Below are positions 32,738 through 45,700 of a stretch of 64,000 nucleotides of DNA, piece by piece. The position numbers and the translations under genes are program-made. The stretch is from Ciona intestinalis. Its lineage: Eukaryota > Chordata > Ascidiacea > Phlebobranchia > Cionidae. Within the stretch, counting starts at the first letter, position 1. Each line of letters begins with the position of its first letter. Below the pieces are notes generated by a model. The model did not search any database. It saw only the letters and a program-made list of their open reading frames with translations, and had not been told where the DNA came from. The stretch covers positions 3,375,885 through 3,439,884 of the forward strand of contig NC_020179.2 in the NCBI RefSeq assembly GCF_000224145.3, read 5' to 3'.

Positions 32738-33390
32738 GATGGTTTAATTCTTAATATTTCCGTAATAAATGTTGCCTAATGACCTAAAGATCATGTCTAT
32801 CTAGCGTAACTATAGTAAAACGGCTGAAAATAAGCAAAAAGTACGATGTATTTATGTGTTCTCTCTTCATTAACACTTCTAAATTTCTGGTACGATTGCT
32901 TATTATTCATTAAAATCTATGTGCTCAAATAATCCTATTTTAAAAAACTCTACAACTAACGAATTAAACTTTATCGTTTAAAGCAGAGTCCTTTTAAAGC
33001 AGAGTTTAAAGCATACTCCAACGTAAACAACACAATTATAAATCTGTTGTTTAGAAAATCAAAACCGTCGTTGAGGTTACGCGGTGCATCCCCTCTTACT
33101 CAAGCGCGACAAGCACGGATTTTTAACTAAGCAGCATATATGGTTTTTGGGGACTAAAACCAAGTAACCAAATCAAATAAGTAAAAATGGTCAAAAGCGG
33201 TTAATTTATAACTTATCCTCACCAAGCGTTTTCTACATTCATTTCAGAAATACTTTTTTTTATTATCCTATTTCCCCGTCGTTCTATAACTAAACACATT
33301 GATTATACGATGCTTGAACAGCGATAAGCGCTGTTACTCGTTATTCATTAGCAATAGAGATAAACAATTTTTAAAAAGGTAAACAAAGAT

Positions 33391-33667
33391 ACAATGGGGT
33401 AAGATGGGACATGTTTTCAATATCTTTTCTCATTCTATTTGGTGGTAAACAGAAAACATTATAGAACTGTAACTATATAGTACTGTTGGATTAAATGGGA
33501 CAGCTTTGGCACATAATATGCAAATGTCCGGATGGGGTTTTAAACAATTAACAACAGTATACTGGAGTAGTGAGGACAAGGTTTTATAATTCTTTAAATG
33601 TTCGTGGTTTATTACCAAACGGGGCGACAGAATAATGAAAAAGTGTCCCATCTCCCCCCACCGCTAT
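33391..33667. mobile_element. MITE family A, one copy inside or beside another
   Basis: A GGGGTAAGATGGGACATG start is followed at about 33475 by a second start ATAGTACTGTTGGATTAAAT and a single end CATCTCCCCCCACCGCTATA. Confidence 0.7.
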
Positions 33668-34305
33668 ATATCAAAGGAACTGGTTTATGCAAATGATTGC
33701 AGCCAGCCAACTGCAAGACGTTTCCTATACAACAGATTTTCAATAAGCCTTCATATTTTATTGGGCCTTAAAATATCGTTTTGTGCTTGTCAGGGAAGTT
33801 TTATTATTTTGCAGTTCATTGCAACAGAAACGTTGAATTTTAAAGAAAATAATCAATGTATTAAATGGGCATCGTACTTTTAAATTCCGGTTTGATTGTT
33901 AAGACCTTGGTTAAGAAGAGCGATATGAGTTTAACAAGCCTGCTGTCGCTTTAGAAGTGTTTAATTGTCGGTTACATGGCGCGTTCAAGGAATTTCACCC
34001 TACAATTGCTGTTCACATGGTCACTAAATTGTATTGAAGATCGCGCTAAACATTGCTTTAGAAGATGCACTCGGTAACCGGCTTGTCGGACTATGAATAG
34101 GGGAAATGAAAGTGTGATCTGACCAATTATATAAATGAGTTTGCTTCACCTGGAAATGTGTTTTGCTTATTTTAATAGTAATTTTGGAAGTGAAGTTAAT
34201 CTGAAGTATAAAATCGTATACAGTCATGTTCATCTCATAGTAATATTGTTACTGTTATACTACAATTATTACATTCAATAAAAGTCACACAAGTATAAAT
34301 ATTAA

Positions 34306-34495
34306 ACTGGGGGAAGATAGGACACCTTTTCATTCTATTTTTTCGTCCTATTTAAAAGTAAATAAAGAAGAATTCAAACGTTTATAACACCATATGCTCA
34401 CGACTCCCATATAGATCATTCTTAATTATTTAAAACATGATCAGAATATTTGAATATTATGTGCTAAAGGTGTCCCGTCTTCCCCATCCTACTAT
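34306..34495. mobile_element. MITE family A, full length
   Basis: CTGGGGGAAGATAGGACACC to GTCTTCCCCATCCTACTAT with intact internal blocks. Confidence 0.85.
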
Positions 34496-35865
34496 ATTAC
34501 ATGAATTAAACTTAGACAGATTTGGAAAATAGAATCACATTATTTACGAATTATAGCATCTGTGCAACGCGAGCCTAAAGAAATATTATTTATCTTTAGC
34601 TCTCAAGAAGAGCTTCGTATTTATACTGTAATTAAGATTTACGTAGGTTTGATGACGTAAAGGTTCAATTTGAGCGTTTTTGTATGACATATAAGCTGAA
34701 AGGTGTGTGCCTCGTTTGATTCGTTACGCCTACGTTAATTATGCACTTGACAATAAAGTCCAGCGGCGCAAAAAGTACACTTTTGATCGATGTTATATTG
34801 CCTCATAAAATGTAGTTTTATCATTTATGGCGTTATTTTCCTCTCGAAAATAACAGAAATGTTATTAGTTTATACCGTTTGCCGGTTTTCAAACGGAACG
34901 CTTTAATAATTGTAAATTTTTTATGTTACCACGCCTTAAAAGTATGTAATCGTTTTTATTATTTTGATGCAGAATAACTGAATCGTTTTCGTAAATATTT
35001 GTGTCTAGTGCTGTATAATGGGACGTACATAGATCTTTTCTGTGAACACCGTTTCTGGTCTAGTGTATAATTATCGGTTTCGCATTCAGTTCACTACTTT
35101 TACTTTCCAAACTTTGTTGTTTAGATCAGTCGCGGTACTTAGCGCTTGCAATAATAGCGAGGGGTACCGGTGATTATGACGTCATAGGCAAAATCACCTG
35201 CGGCAGAAAAGCCCATTGAAAATGATGGAGAATCGTTCATAAGAAAAAAGGAAAATTAGAAGTTATGCGAAAGAATAGATCGTTATAAACAGAAACGGGA
35301 ACATATACCCATAAGTTTAAACTAAGAGTTTCACAGAAGCAAGCGTGTTTTACGGGTTCAGGTACAAATCTGTGCATATGAATTAGCATGCATAATGGTA
35401 AGAGCTCATATGTAGGGTAAGACTAAATAATTTAGTACGAACATGTTAACGAATGCAAACAGCTTGACTGGAAATTGGAGCATTTGAACGTCAAGGTATA
35501 GAAGTGTTTTATGTTGACCACACATTAGGATATATTTGGTAAAATTAGATGCAAAATGTTGTATAATTATGCTTAATTATACCGTATAACCGGCGAATGA
35601 TCTTACAAAACAGATTTAGCTTAGCTAATTTAGCCGCGAGGAAAGCTACAAAAACTCAGTTAACCTATATAGCTACAAAAGGAAAATATGTCCGGGCTAT
35701 ATAACACCAACAAAAGCGGGATAATTTTTGTTCAGCAAATTTTTTGAAAACACAGTTTAGTTTGCGGTGGCGTTTATTTTTTTATGATAGAAAGTAGGCG
35801 ATATCGTAAAAAGAGATGATAAATTAATGCAACCTAAATAAGTGTAAACAGCCTATATAGTTTGC

Positions 35866-36060
35866 ATAGTTAGGGTAGGAAAAGACAGGACACCTTTAGC
35901 ACATAATATCCAAATATCGTGGTCGCATTTTAAACAATTAAAAACGGTCTATTGGAGTCGTGAAGATACGGTTTTACAACTTATTGAATGTTCTTTGTTT
36001 ACTATACTAAATGGGATGAGAAAATAGGATGAAACGGTGTCCCATCTTCCCCCATCCTAT
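35866..36060. mobile_element. MITE family A, full length
   Basis: ATAGTTAGGGTAGGAAAAGA to CCATCTTCCCCCATCCTAT, with ACGGTCTATTGGAGTCGTGA inside. Confidence 0.85.
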
Positions 36061-36701
36061 ACCATAAATTTTACCCATACAGATTCGGAAATTATAAAAT
36101 GACGTAGCTCAGTTCGTTTACACGTCAACATATACTTAGCGTTAATAAGGCCAGCAATTATACAAATCCGATATCGAATTGGGGATAAATTACTGACAGT
36201 GGAAGTCATTCATTGGGTAGCGTTGTTTTAAATGTTTAATTTACAACTCATACTAAAAGGAGTGTAGCCTTCAGATAGTGGGCGATTACGCCTAAAGAAA
36301 TACAACTTTGAATGGACTGTAATTACACAGGTTTTACGAGAGCTCGTATGAGCTGTCATCTGAACCAGCTCATTCTAGCTATATACGTATATACGGTCGA
36401 GTGTGGGGAGCTTTTTTTAAGTGGTTTACTGCTATTTGTTAAGTTAAATTGGCTTTTAAGTTACATCTGTATCTATACAGCAGTCTGTGTTAGTAAATTG
36501 TGAATTTAAAACTTTTTTTTTTTGCAATAATATAGGTTACAGAAGAACGATTTAGGAACTGTATACGAAAATTAAATTGTTAAACGGAACGAATTTTCCA
36601 TTTTAAAACCTTTTTTGACTATTAATTTAGCACTCAAACTTTAAAAACAGCCTAATATTTGGGTATTTTATCATTGCAGGAAAATAGTAAAATTTCCCAA
36701 A

Positions 36702-39700
36702 ATGAGTTTTAGGTTTTCTGTTCTGTGTTTTGTTTTACATTTAGTAAAGGGACAATTGCTGGTCAACGAGAGACAAGGTATGTTTTTGCTAGTATGTTCG
36801 TAACCTACTATTCTGTATCTGGACTTTTATGTTTTATGTTATTAATGAATAAATAAATGAACTTATTTATCCTCGCGTTGCGGGGCAACGACAGTTGTTA
36901 TAACACGGGTGTTCTGTTTCATACATCTCGTGCCAGCTTACGAGTTACAGCATATGTAACTTTGTGGGTATTTTTGAGGGTGATTGTTTACATTTTTGTA
37001 TAGTGTATGGTAGTGTATTTACGATGTAACGTGTTTCTGATATATAGAACTGTGGGGTAAGATGGGATGCCGTTAAAACCGAAATTCCATATTTCCTGAT
37101 CCTGTTTTAAACAATGAAAGGGCACTCTTTTAGATTTTTCTTTGTTTTCTATTAAATGGAACGAGAAAGAATAAAACATGTCCCATCGTACCCTACTATA
37201 AATAAAGCAATGATTTCCTTAAAACTTGAAACTAGTAGAATTTTACTACACGAAACTTGGATATTCAATTGGATACAAAAATTAAAAAATTGGAAATTAA
37301 AATTAAACTACAACGTTATCTGCATAAATCCAATAAAACATAGAACATTTCAATTTTTATTTTCCTTCCGACAATTACGGGGAAATCAATTTAATTGCGA
37401 TAAACGAAAGTGAGCACTCGAAACAGCGTGGCGATTACATCAAACAAATTTCCTCTGCATTGTTACAAATACATTGCCTATTATGACGTCATAGAAGACG
37501 ATCCGTTGAATTAGATGACTAGTCTCACCAGTTCAAATTAGACAACTGACAATTAGTTAGAACGCTCACGGGATTTTTAGATCCCTACTAACTGTCTACT
37601 TCTAAGAACTTAGTTAATTACTATTTACGGTTAGTTAATACGACCAGAGTTTTACGCTTGGAGCTGTAATACAACACAACCGCTGAGTAAACAAAACAAC
37701 TGCAATAACAACTATATTACATGAACACACATAGGCCTACAATTTTTTTAAAGTTATGCAATAGGGTTGTCGAACAACAATTAAATTCGTATAATCTCTG
37801 GTCTGCTATATGGAAGGGTGGGGAAGATGGGATAACTTTTTATTCTATTTTCTTGTCCAATTTGATAGTAAACAAAGAACATTAAAGGAAATATAAAACC
37901 GTATCCTTACAACTCCCATAGGCCGTTGCTATTTTTTTAAAACACGGTCAGATTATGTGCCAAAGGTGTCCCATCTTTGCGTACCCTACTATATATAACC
38001 GAATCCTCACCACTCTTTAAGTGATATTACTTGTTAAAACGATTAGGAAATAGCGCAGTATGTGCTAACGGTATATCTATCTTGCCCCACAGTACTATAT
38101 GTATGAATGTAACTTGCTTTATCCTGAAAACCTCGTTATAACACTGATGTTCTGTTTTATACACCTCGTGTCCGCTCACGAGTTACCATGTGTCCATGTA
38201 TAAATTTTTCAGGTATTTTTTTACATATTTTTGGCTAACTTTTGCATTTTGCATATTTCAGAATGTGGCGGAGAGTTTTTCACGACGAACGGTTCTATAT
38301 ACAGTCCGAACTACTCACTCGGAAACTACCCCCCAAATGCACAATGTGTGTGGACCATTACTGTACCAGCAGATAAACGAATCCAAGTAAGAATTTAACT
38401 ATATCCGTAAATTAACTATAGTAAGCTATATATCTCTACTTGTATGACACTTTGCATAATAGTTTAGGTCCATAAAACATATGCTGGCCAGTTTTAATAC
38501 TATGACATTGACAGCCCATATGTAAAATACACTTCTACTTCTGACATAACTGAAACTAGTTTTAGATTTTAAACCGAAACGGTTGGAATAAAAAAAAACG
38601 TATCGCAAGTACGAACTGTAACGTTTTTTAAAAAATTTTTGCATATTTTTAAATCTAATGTTTCACAGTTCGACTTTCCCACAATGGATATTGAAATCGG
38701 TCCCCCGGATTGTTTATTCGATGGCGTTGCTATCTACGACTACAAAGCAGATGGAAGCAAGTACGATTTACCTCTTGACCACCTGGATTCTTTAGGCATG
38801 ACAAAATACTGCGGAAAATCGACATTTTCAGACATCATCAGCGCAACTAATAAGGTTGATGTCGTCTTTACTTCAGACGAGAGCGACGAAGCAAGCGGGT
38901 TTCATTTGACATGGCTGGCCGTGCCCATACCAGCAGGTATAGTACTCGGTCAAGTTAGTGTTTTTGTTATTTTTGCTTTAACAATTAAACGTGCATTTTA
39001 GCGCAATCAAACGTATAATTTACAATCAAACTTTATTTAGTTCAATTTTACATCTTCGTTTAGATCAATTCAATTAACTTTAAAAGTTTCTATTTTAGCG
39101 CCAATCAAACTTATTAAATCGAAGGTATTATTAAATCGAACTTTAAATTTCAATATCTTAATTTTTTAAAAATTTTTAAACTTTTTTCAGACGAGTTCAA
39201 CTGCACATTTGAGACAACGCTTTGCAGAGGATGGGTGAATTTAGGTTCACTTTACGATGAGTTTGACTGGGGGATTAACTCTGGAAAGACTGTTACCGCT
39301 GGCACAGGACCTAACTTTGACCACACACTCAAGAACGAAAGTATACTATCATCCAGAACTACAATTACTTTGTAGTAGTTTATGTAAAGCTAAATATACG
39401 ATAGTTTGAGCTGAGGTTTCAAGTCACGTATTTATCACAAAGATATAAATTCCAATGTGAAGGGAATTGATATGTACGAACTTTCTGTATATGATTAGGA
39501 GAAAATGCAGCAACAAATCTATGCTGTATTGAAAATTGCTTTAAATTTCAATGCATTTTAACCAACGCATGTATTTTCGAAATTTTGGCAGATTTTCACA
39601 TTTGTTAATATTTTTAACTGTTTTATGTTACAGATGGAAGTTACGCATACGTTGAAGCATCAGCGCCACAGAAGCTAAACCACCGAGCCATGCTAAGTAC

Positions 39701-42700
39701 ACCGTACGTTAACTTTACTGCCGAAGACACCGGAATATGCGTACGATACTGGTAAGACAAAAATTCATCAAAATAGAAGTAGTAAGATAAAGGGTAAATT
39801 TGTTTCAAATAATTTTTTTATCAAAACGTTTCCTGCAGACACAAGGTGTTATAAAACAGAACACATGTGTTTTTCAACTTTTAACTACTGTAATTTTCCT
39901 GCCACGCGAAGAATAATAAGTGGCAAGCGTTACATTTATTTATAGGAAATATATTTCTGTCGATTATATTTTCCATTTTACCTATATTTAATAATTACTA
40001 ACACATTAATATTTAGCCTAAAGTTAATTTTTTGTTTTCTCGACACATTATTTCTTAAGTAATTGCTCTAGCCTATAATGGTCCCTATTATCTAAATTGT
40101 CAGCCTTGTACTACAAAAAAACTGTCGTTGCCCCACCACGCGAGGAAAAATAAATTACATTCTCTATACCAGGTATCATATGTTGGGTGAAAATATTGGA
40201 ACACTAGCAGTCGCTGTTGAATCGAACGGGACAAGTACAATTATGACGTCATTAGACGGGCAACAAAGTGAACAATGGTTGCAGGGCGAACTACAAGTGC
40301 CAAAACAAGACCTTCCATTCAGGGTAAGATATATATACATATATAGCAGGTTGGGGTAAGATGGTTCATGTTAATTTTACAGATATAGTAGATTGGGATA
40401 AGATAGTCCTTGTTTTCTTTTTATCGTCCGATTTGGTTGTTAACAAACAAATTTACAGATTTATTTAGATGTATTCTCACGACTTTAAATAGAGTTGTTG
40501 TTAGAATAGGTGAACACACGATTAGGAATTATGAGATATTATGTGATAACGGTGTCCATCTTACCCCACGCCGCTATAAATATGATATTAATTCGGTATG
40601 TTTTATAACACACAATACCATATTGCTACATCTAAACATTAACATAGTTTTTTTGTTCCCAATCAAGTTTTTATACTGCCTTGTACAATATACTTAAAAA
40701 AACACATTCAACAGATTATCTTTATCGGTGTACGTGGAGGCGGTTTTCGCGGCGACATAGCGCTGGATGACGTCACACTTGTTCGTGAACCGTGCAATTA
40801 CGTCACAGAGACAAGTACAGAAGGTAAGAACGAACATATTCAATATATGTTTATAATCGAGCATATAGACAGTAGTTATTAATAGAAGGTATAAACATAG
40901 ACATGTTAATTACGCGAATAAAATAACATTTAAAGAATTATAAAACGTACCCTCACGACTCCCATAGGTCCTAAAATTGTTTAAAACACGATCAGGATAT
41001 TTAGATATTACGCGCGAAAGGTGTCCCATCTTACCCCAAAAAACTATATAATATGCCTAGCAACAAGGTTTACTTCAATACACATATATAATCAAGCATG
41101 AAGAAATGTAATTAACACGGATTAAACTTTACAGTGATCACTATAACTGAAACGACTGAAATTGCAACGCCCGGTCAAGACGCAGGTAATTTAATGTTTT
41201 GTTTATGTAGACTTTCTATTCTGTTATATATATTCCATTGCGGCAAATGTATAGTAGGGTGTGCGAAGATGGGACAACTTTTCATTCTATTTTCGCGTCC
41301 TATTTGGTAGTAAACAAGGAACATTCAAAGAATTCTAAACTGTATCCTCACGACTCCCATAGACCGTTGTTAATTGTTTAAAACACGATCCGAATATCTG
41401 AACGTTATGTGCTACCATGTCCCAACGGTTACGTATTTGATAGCTCTTGACCATGAATGTATTTCGTTACGAGAATCGTTTTCTGGATATTATCTGGTAA
41501 AGGTGTCCCATCAGTTTCGTTACGAGAATCGCGCAACTTAATGAGCAGTATATAGATCAGAACCAAATTCACGGAATTTAATCACAGCAGTTTTTTATAT
41601 TTTCTGTTTTTTTAGAAACCACAACGGCTGGATTCGTTGAGCCTCCTATTCCAACTGTTGCAGGTAAAAAACATTTTTTTAATAAAACAGTGCTATGGTA
41701 TATCCCTACCTATTTGTGTGCTTCTGTAAAAGATTGGTTACTAATACGTTGGTTCTGCTACATAGAACCGTTATTTTTGCGTCTCTGGTTTGCGCTTTCC
41801 TAACAGCGTTCATTTTTACTTTGAACATCACTAATTCTGGCTTAAATTTTAAAACGTAACATTTAAAATGAAGACAAACTAACAATAGGTTATAAATTCC
41901 GCTTCAAATCTGACTAGAAATTTGTATTTTACGCAACTAAACATTACTATTTAAATAGATTGCTTGGACAACGAGTACAAGTGCTCATCTGGTTTTAGCT
42001 GTATTTCTCAAACCTTTGTATGTGACGGTGTGCCTGACTGTTTGGACAGCGATGACGAAAATAACTGCGACGGTAATATGACGTTCATGGTTCACATATG
42101 CTAGGTTTCAAAGTAGCCAAACTTTGCAATAATATATATGCTAACTATAAACAATCTATTGAACTGCCGAATGAAATCCGCTTTTAGCAATTTCTTCGTA
42201 CAACCCTTTAACAAATCTAATGGTGTTTAACTGATCAAGAGATACTCTAAAGCGCCTTCAGAGCACGTATAAACTGGAAAACCGAGTCAAATATATTTAA
42301 TTTGCTAAACTAGCGACCCATTTGCTTTACAGATGATTTAACTGGCCTTCCCCCAATCCTTACAAACGTAAACACCACCCAAGTAACCATCACCAACCCA
42401 CAAACCACAACCATGGACAAGACAACCATCCCCAACTTGCCTATTACAACCGAATCTACGTCAGAAATGGTGACGTCATCNNNNNNNNNNNNNNNNNNNN
42501 NNNNNNNNNNNNNNNNNNNNNNNNNNNNNNNNNNNNNNNNNNNNNNNNNNNNNNNNNNNNNNNNNNNNNNNNNNNNNNNNNNNNNNNNNNNNNNNNNNNN
42601 NNNNNAAAAACTATATAATATGCCTAGCAACAAGGTTTACTTCAATACACATATATAATCAAGCATGAAGAAATGTAATTAACACGGATTAAACTTTACA

Positions 42701-45700
42701 GTGATTACTATAACTGAAACGACTGAAATTGCAACGCCCGGGCAAGACGCAGGTAATTTAATGTTTTGTTTATGTAGACTTTCTATTCTGTTATATATAT
42801 TCCATAGCGGCAAATGTATAGTAGGGTGGGCGAAGATGAGACACCTTTTCATTCTATTTTCGCGTCCCATTTTGTAGTAAACAAAGAACATTCATAGAAT
42901 TATAAACTGTATCCTCACGACTCCCATAGACCGTTGTTAATTGTTTAAAACACGATCCGAATATCTGAACGTTATGTGCTACCAGAATCGCCAACGGATA
43001 TTATCTGGTATAGGTGTCCCATCAGTTTCGTTACGAGAATCGTTTTCTGGATATTATCTGGTAAAGGTGTCCCATCAGTTTCGTTACGAGAATCGTTTTC
43101 TGGATATTATCTGGTAAAGGTGTCCCATCAGTTTCGTTACGAGAATCGTTTTCTGGATATTATCTGGTAAAGGTGTCCCATCAGTTTCGTTACGAGAATC
43201 GTTTTCTGGATATTATCTGGTAAAGGTGTCCCATCAGCTTCGTTACGAGAATCGCGCAACTTAATTATCTGGTAAAGGTGTCCCATCAGTTTCGTTACGA
43301 GAATCGTTTTCTGGATATTATCTGGTAAAGGTGTCCCATCAGCTTCGTTACGAGAATCGCGCAACTTAATGAGCAGTATATAGATCAGGACCAAATTCTC
43401 GGATTTTAATCACAGCAGTTTTTTTATATTTTCTGTTTTTTTAGAAACTACAACGGCTGGATTCGTTGAGCCTCCTATTCCAACTGTTGCAGGTAAAAAA
43501 CATTTTTTTAATAAAACAGTGCTATGGTATATCCCTACCTATCTGTGTGCTTCTGTAAAAGATTTGTTTCTAATACGTTGGTTCTGCTACATAGAACCGT
43601 TATTTTTGCGTCTCTGGTTAGCGCTTTCCTAACAGCGTTCATTTTAACTTTGAACATCACTAATTCTGGCCTAAATTTTAAAACGTAACATTTAAAATGA
43701 AGACAAACTAACAATACATATAGGTTATAAATTCCGTTTCAAATCTGACTAGAAATTCGTATTTTATGCATCTAAAACATTACTATTTAAATAGATTGCT
43801 TGGACAACGAGTACAAGTGCTCATCTGGTTTTAGTTGCATTTCTCAAACCTTTGTATGCGATGGTGTGCCTGACTGTTTGGACAGCGATGACGAAAACAA
43901 CTGTGACGGTAATATGCCATTCATGGTTCACATATGCTAGGTTTTAAAGTAGCCAAAATTTGCAATAATATATATGCTAACACAATCTATTTAACTAAAC
44001 TGCCGAATGGAATCTGGTATTTAGTAATTTCTTCGTACAACCCTTTAACAAATCTAATTGTGTTTAACTGATCAAGAGATACTCTAAAGCGCCTCCAGAG
44101 CACGTATAAACTGGAAAACCGAGTCAAATCTATTTAAACGTATTCACTAAACTACCGACCCATTTGCTTTACAGATGATTTAACTGGCCTTCCCCCAATC
44201 CTTACGAACGTAAACACCACCCAAGTAACCATCACCACCCCACAAACCACAACCATGGACAAGACAACCATCCCAACCTTGCCTATTACAACCGAATCTA
44301 CGTCAGAAATGGTGACGTCATCATCTACTCCGTCTGTGACGTCACCATCTACTCTATCTATGACGTCATCATTAGCCACGACGGTATCAACTGTAGCAAT
44401 GACGTCATCTCCCATGCCAATTACGACCACAACCACGGCGCCAATGATGTCATCAACAGAGCAAATTACGTCATCAACACCAGTAGTGACGTCAACAACT
44501 CAACCACCTACGTCATCACATATGGCTATTGAAACGACAGGTGCTACAACAATGGATCGCGTCAATGCTACTGTCATATTCAGATCAACAGTATCTCCTA
44601 GCATTACAAGTACAGGTATGAATGCATAAATGTAACTTATTTATTGTCGCGTGGCGGGGCAACGATAGTCGTTATAGCATGGGTGTTTTGTTTCATACAC
44701 CTCGTGCCAGTTGATCAGTTACCAAATATGTAACTTTGTGGGTGATATGAATAAACAATGACAGCAAACAAAGGCTATGCGCATACACGCTGTAATAAAA
44801 GCGAATGACTTATATTTCATAATTAAATTCTGTATAACCGCGATCCGTATCTTTGAAAGTCCTTACATAAATATGTCATGTGGGATCAGAAACACAAAAT
44901 AATTAGTATGCCCAAACGTATTTTCTGATGCCTATTAAGTGAAATTACTTATTTACCCTCGCATAGGTACAAAGACAATCGTTATTACACGAGTGTCCTT
45001 TTTCACATACTTTGGGTCCGCTTACGAGTTACCACATATGTAACTTTGTGGTTGATTAATGTTTACATTGTTTTTTCCAGTTGCGTCAGGTGTATGCGGA
45101 GATGATTCTGTTGCTTGTAGTGACGGAATATGTATTCCTATTATGTGGTTATGCGATAATGTAGAAGATTGTAACGATGCTGAAGACGAGTTAGATTGTC
45201 CAGACAAAGGTATTTTATCTACGCTTGTTATCAATTTTGTTTTAGCTCCAATTAATATGCGATTTGTTGTTCATAGTACTGCTGGGTCAGATTGGGAAAA
45301 CTTTAACACATTTGTCCATATTTCTTAATTTTGTTTTTACCAACTAACAACGCTTTTTATAGTCGTGAGGATACATTATATAATTTTGTGAATATTCTTT
45401 GTTTACTACCTAATGGGACGATAAAAGAGAATGAAAACATGTCTACTTTACAATGTGGACGGTTGTATGTACAATAAACCTTGTGTTTTCGTTATGTTGG
45501 CTTGTTAGTTATTTAAAATGTTTCTTTTTCAGAATCAACCACATGGCAAGATTACGGTGAATACGCTACAACAGATTCAACACTGATGATTCCCGAAGCA
45601 AGCACAACAGTTTTCACTACTGATGAAGTGCAAACATCGACTGTTGTTATATCCACAACTCAACCTACTATGCCTACGTCAGAGGCAACCACGTCACAAG

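Larger units (their letters stand above)
32738..36701. other. Divergent intergenic region, WDR17 / CUB-MAM gene
   Basis: The WDR17 start (minus) and the CUB-MAM gene start (plus) face away from each other over 4 kb. It holds three MITE clusters (33391-33667, 34306-34495, 35866-36060) and one TGACGTCA at 35177. No protein gene is supported. Confidence 0.6.

Noticed and set aside
43000-43375. Regularly spaced repeats resembling a CRISPR array
   Set aside because: The units are contiguous, without unique spacers, inside a eukaryotic intron, so this is a minisatellite.
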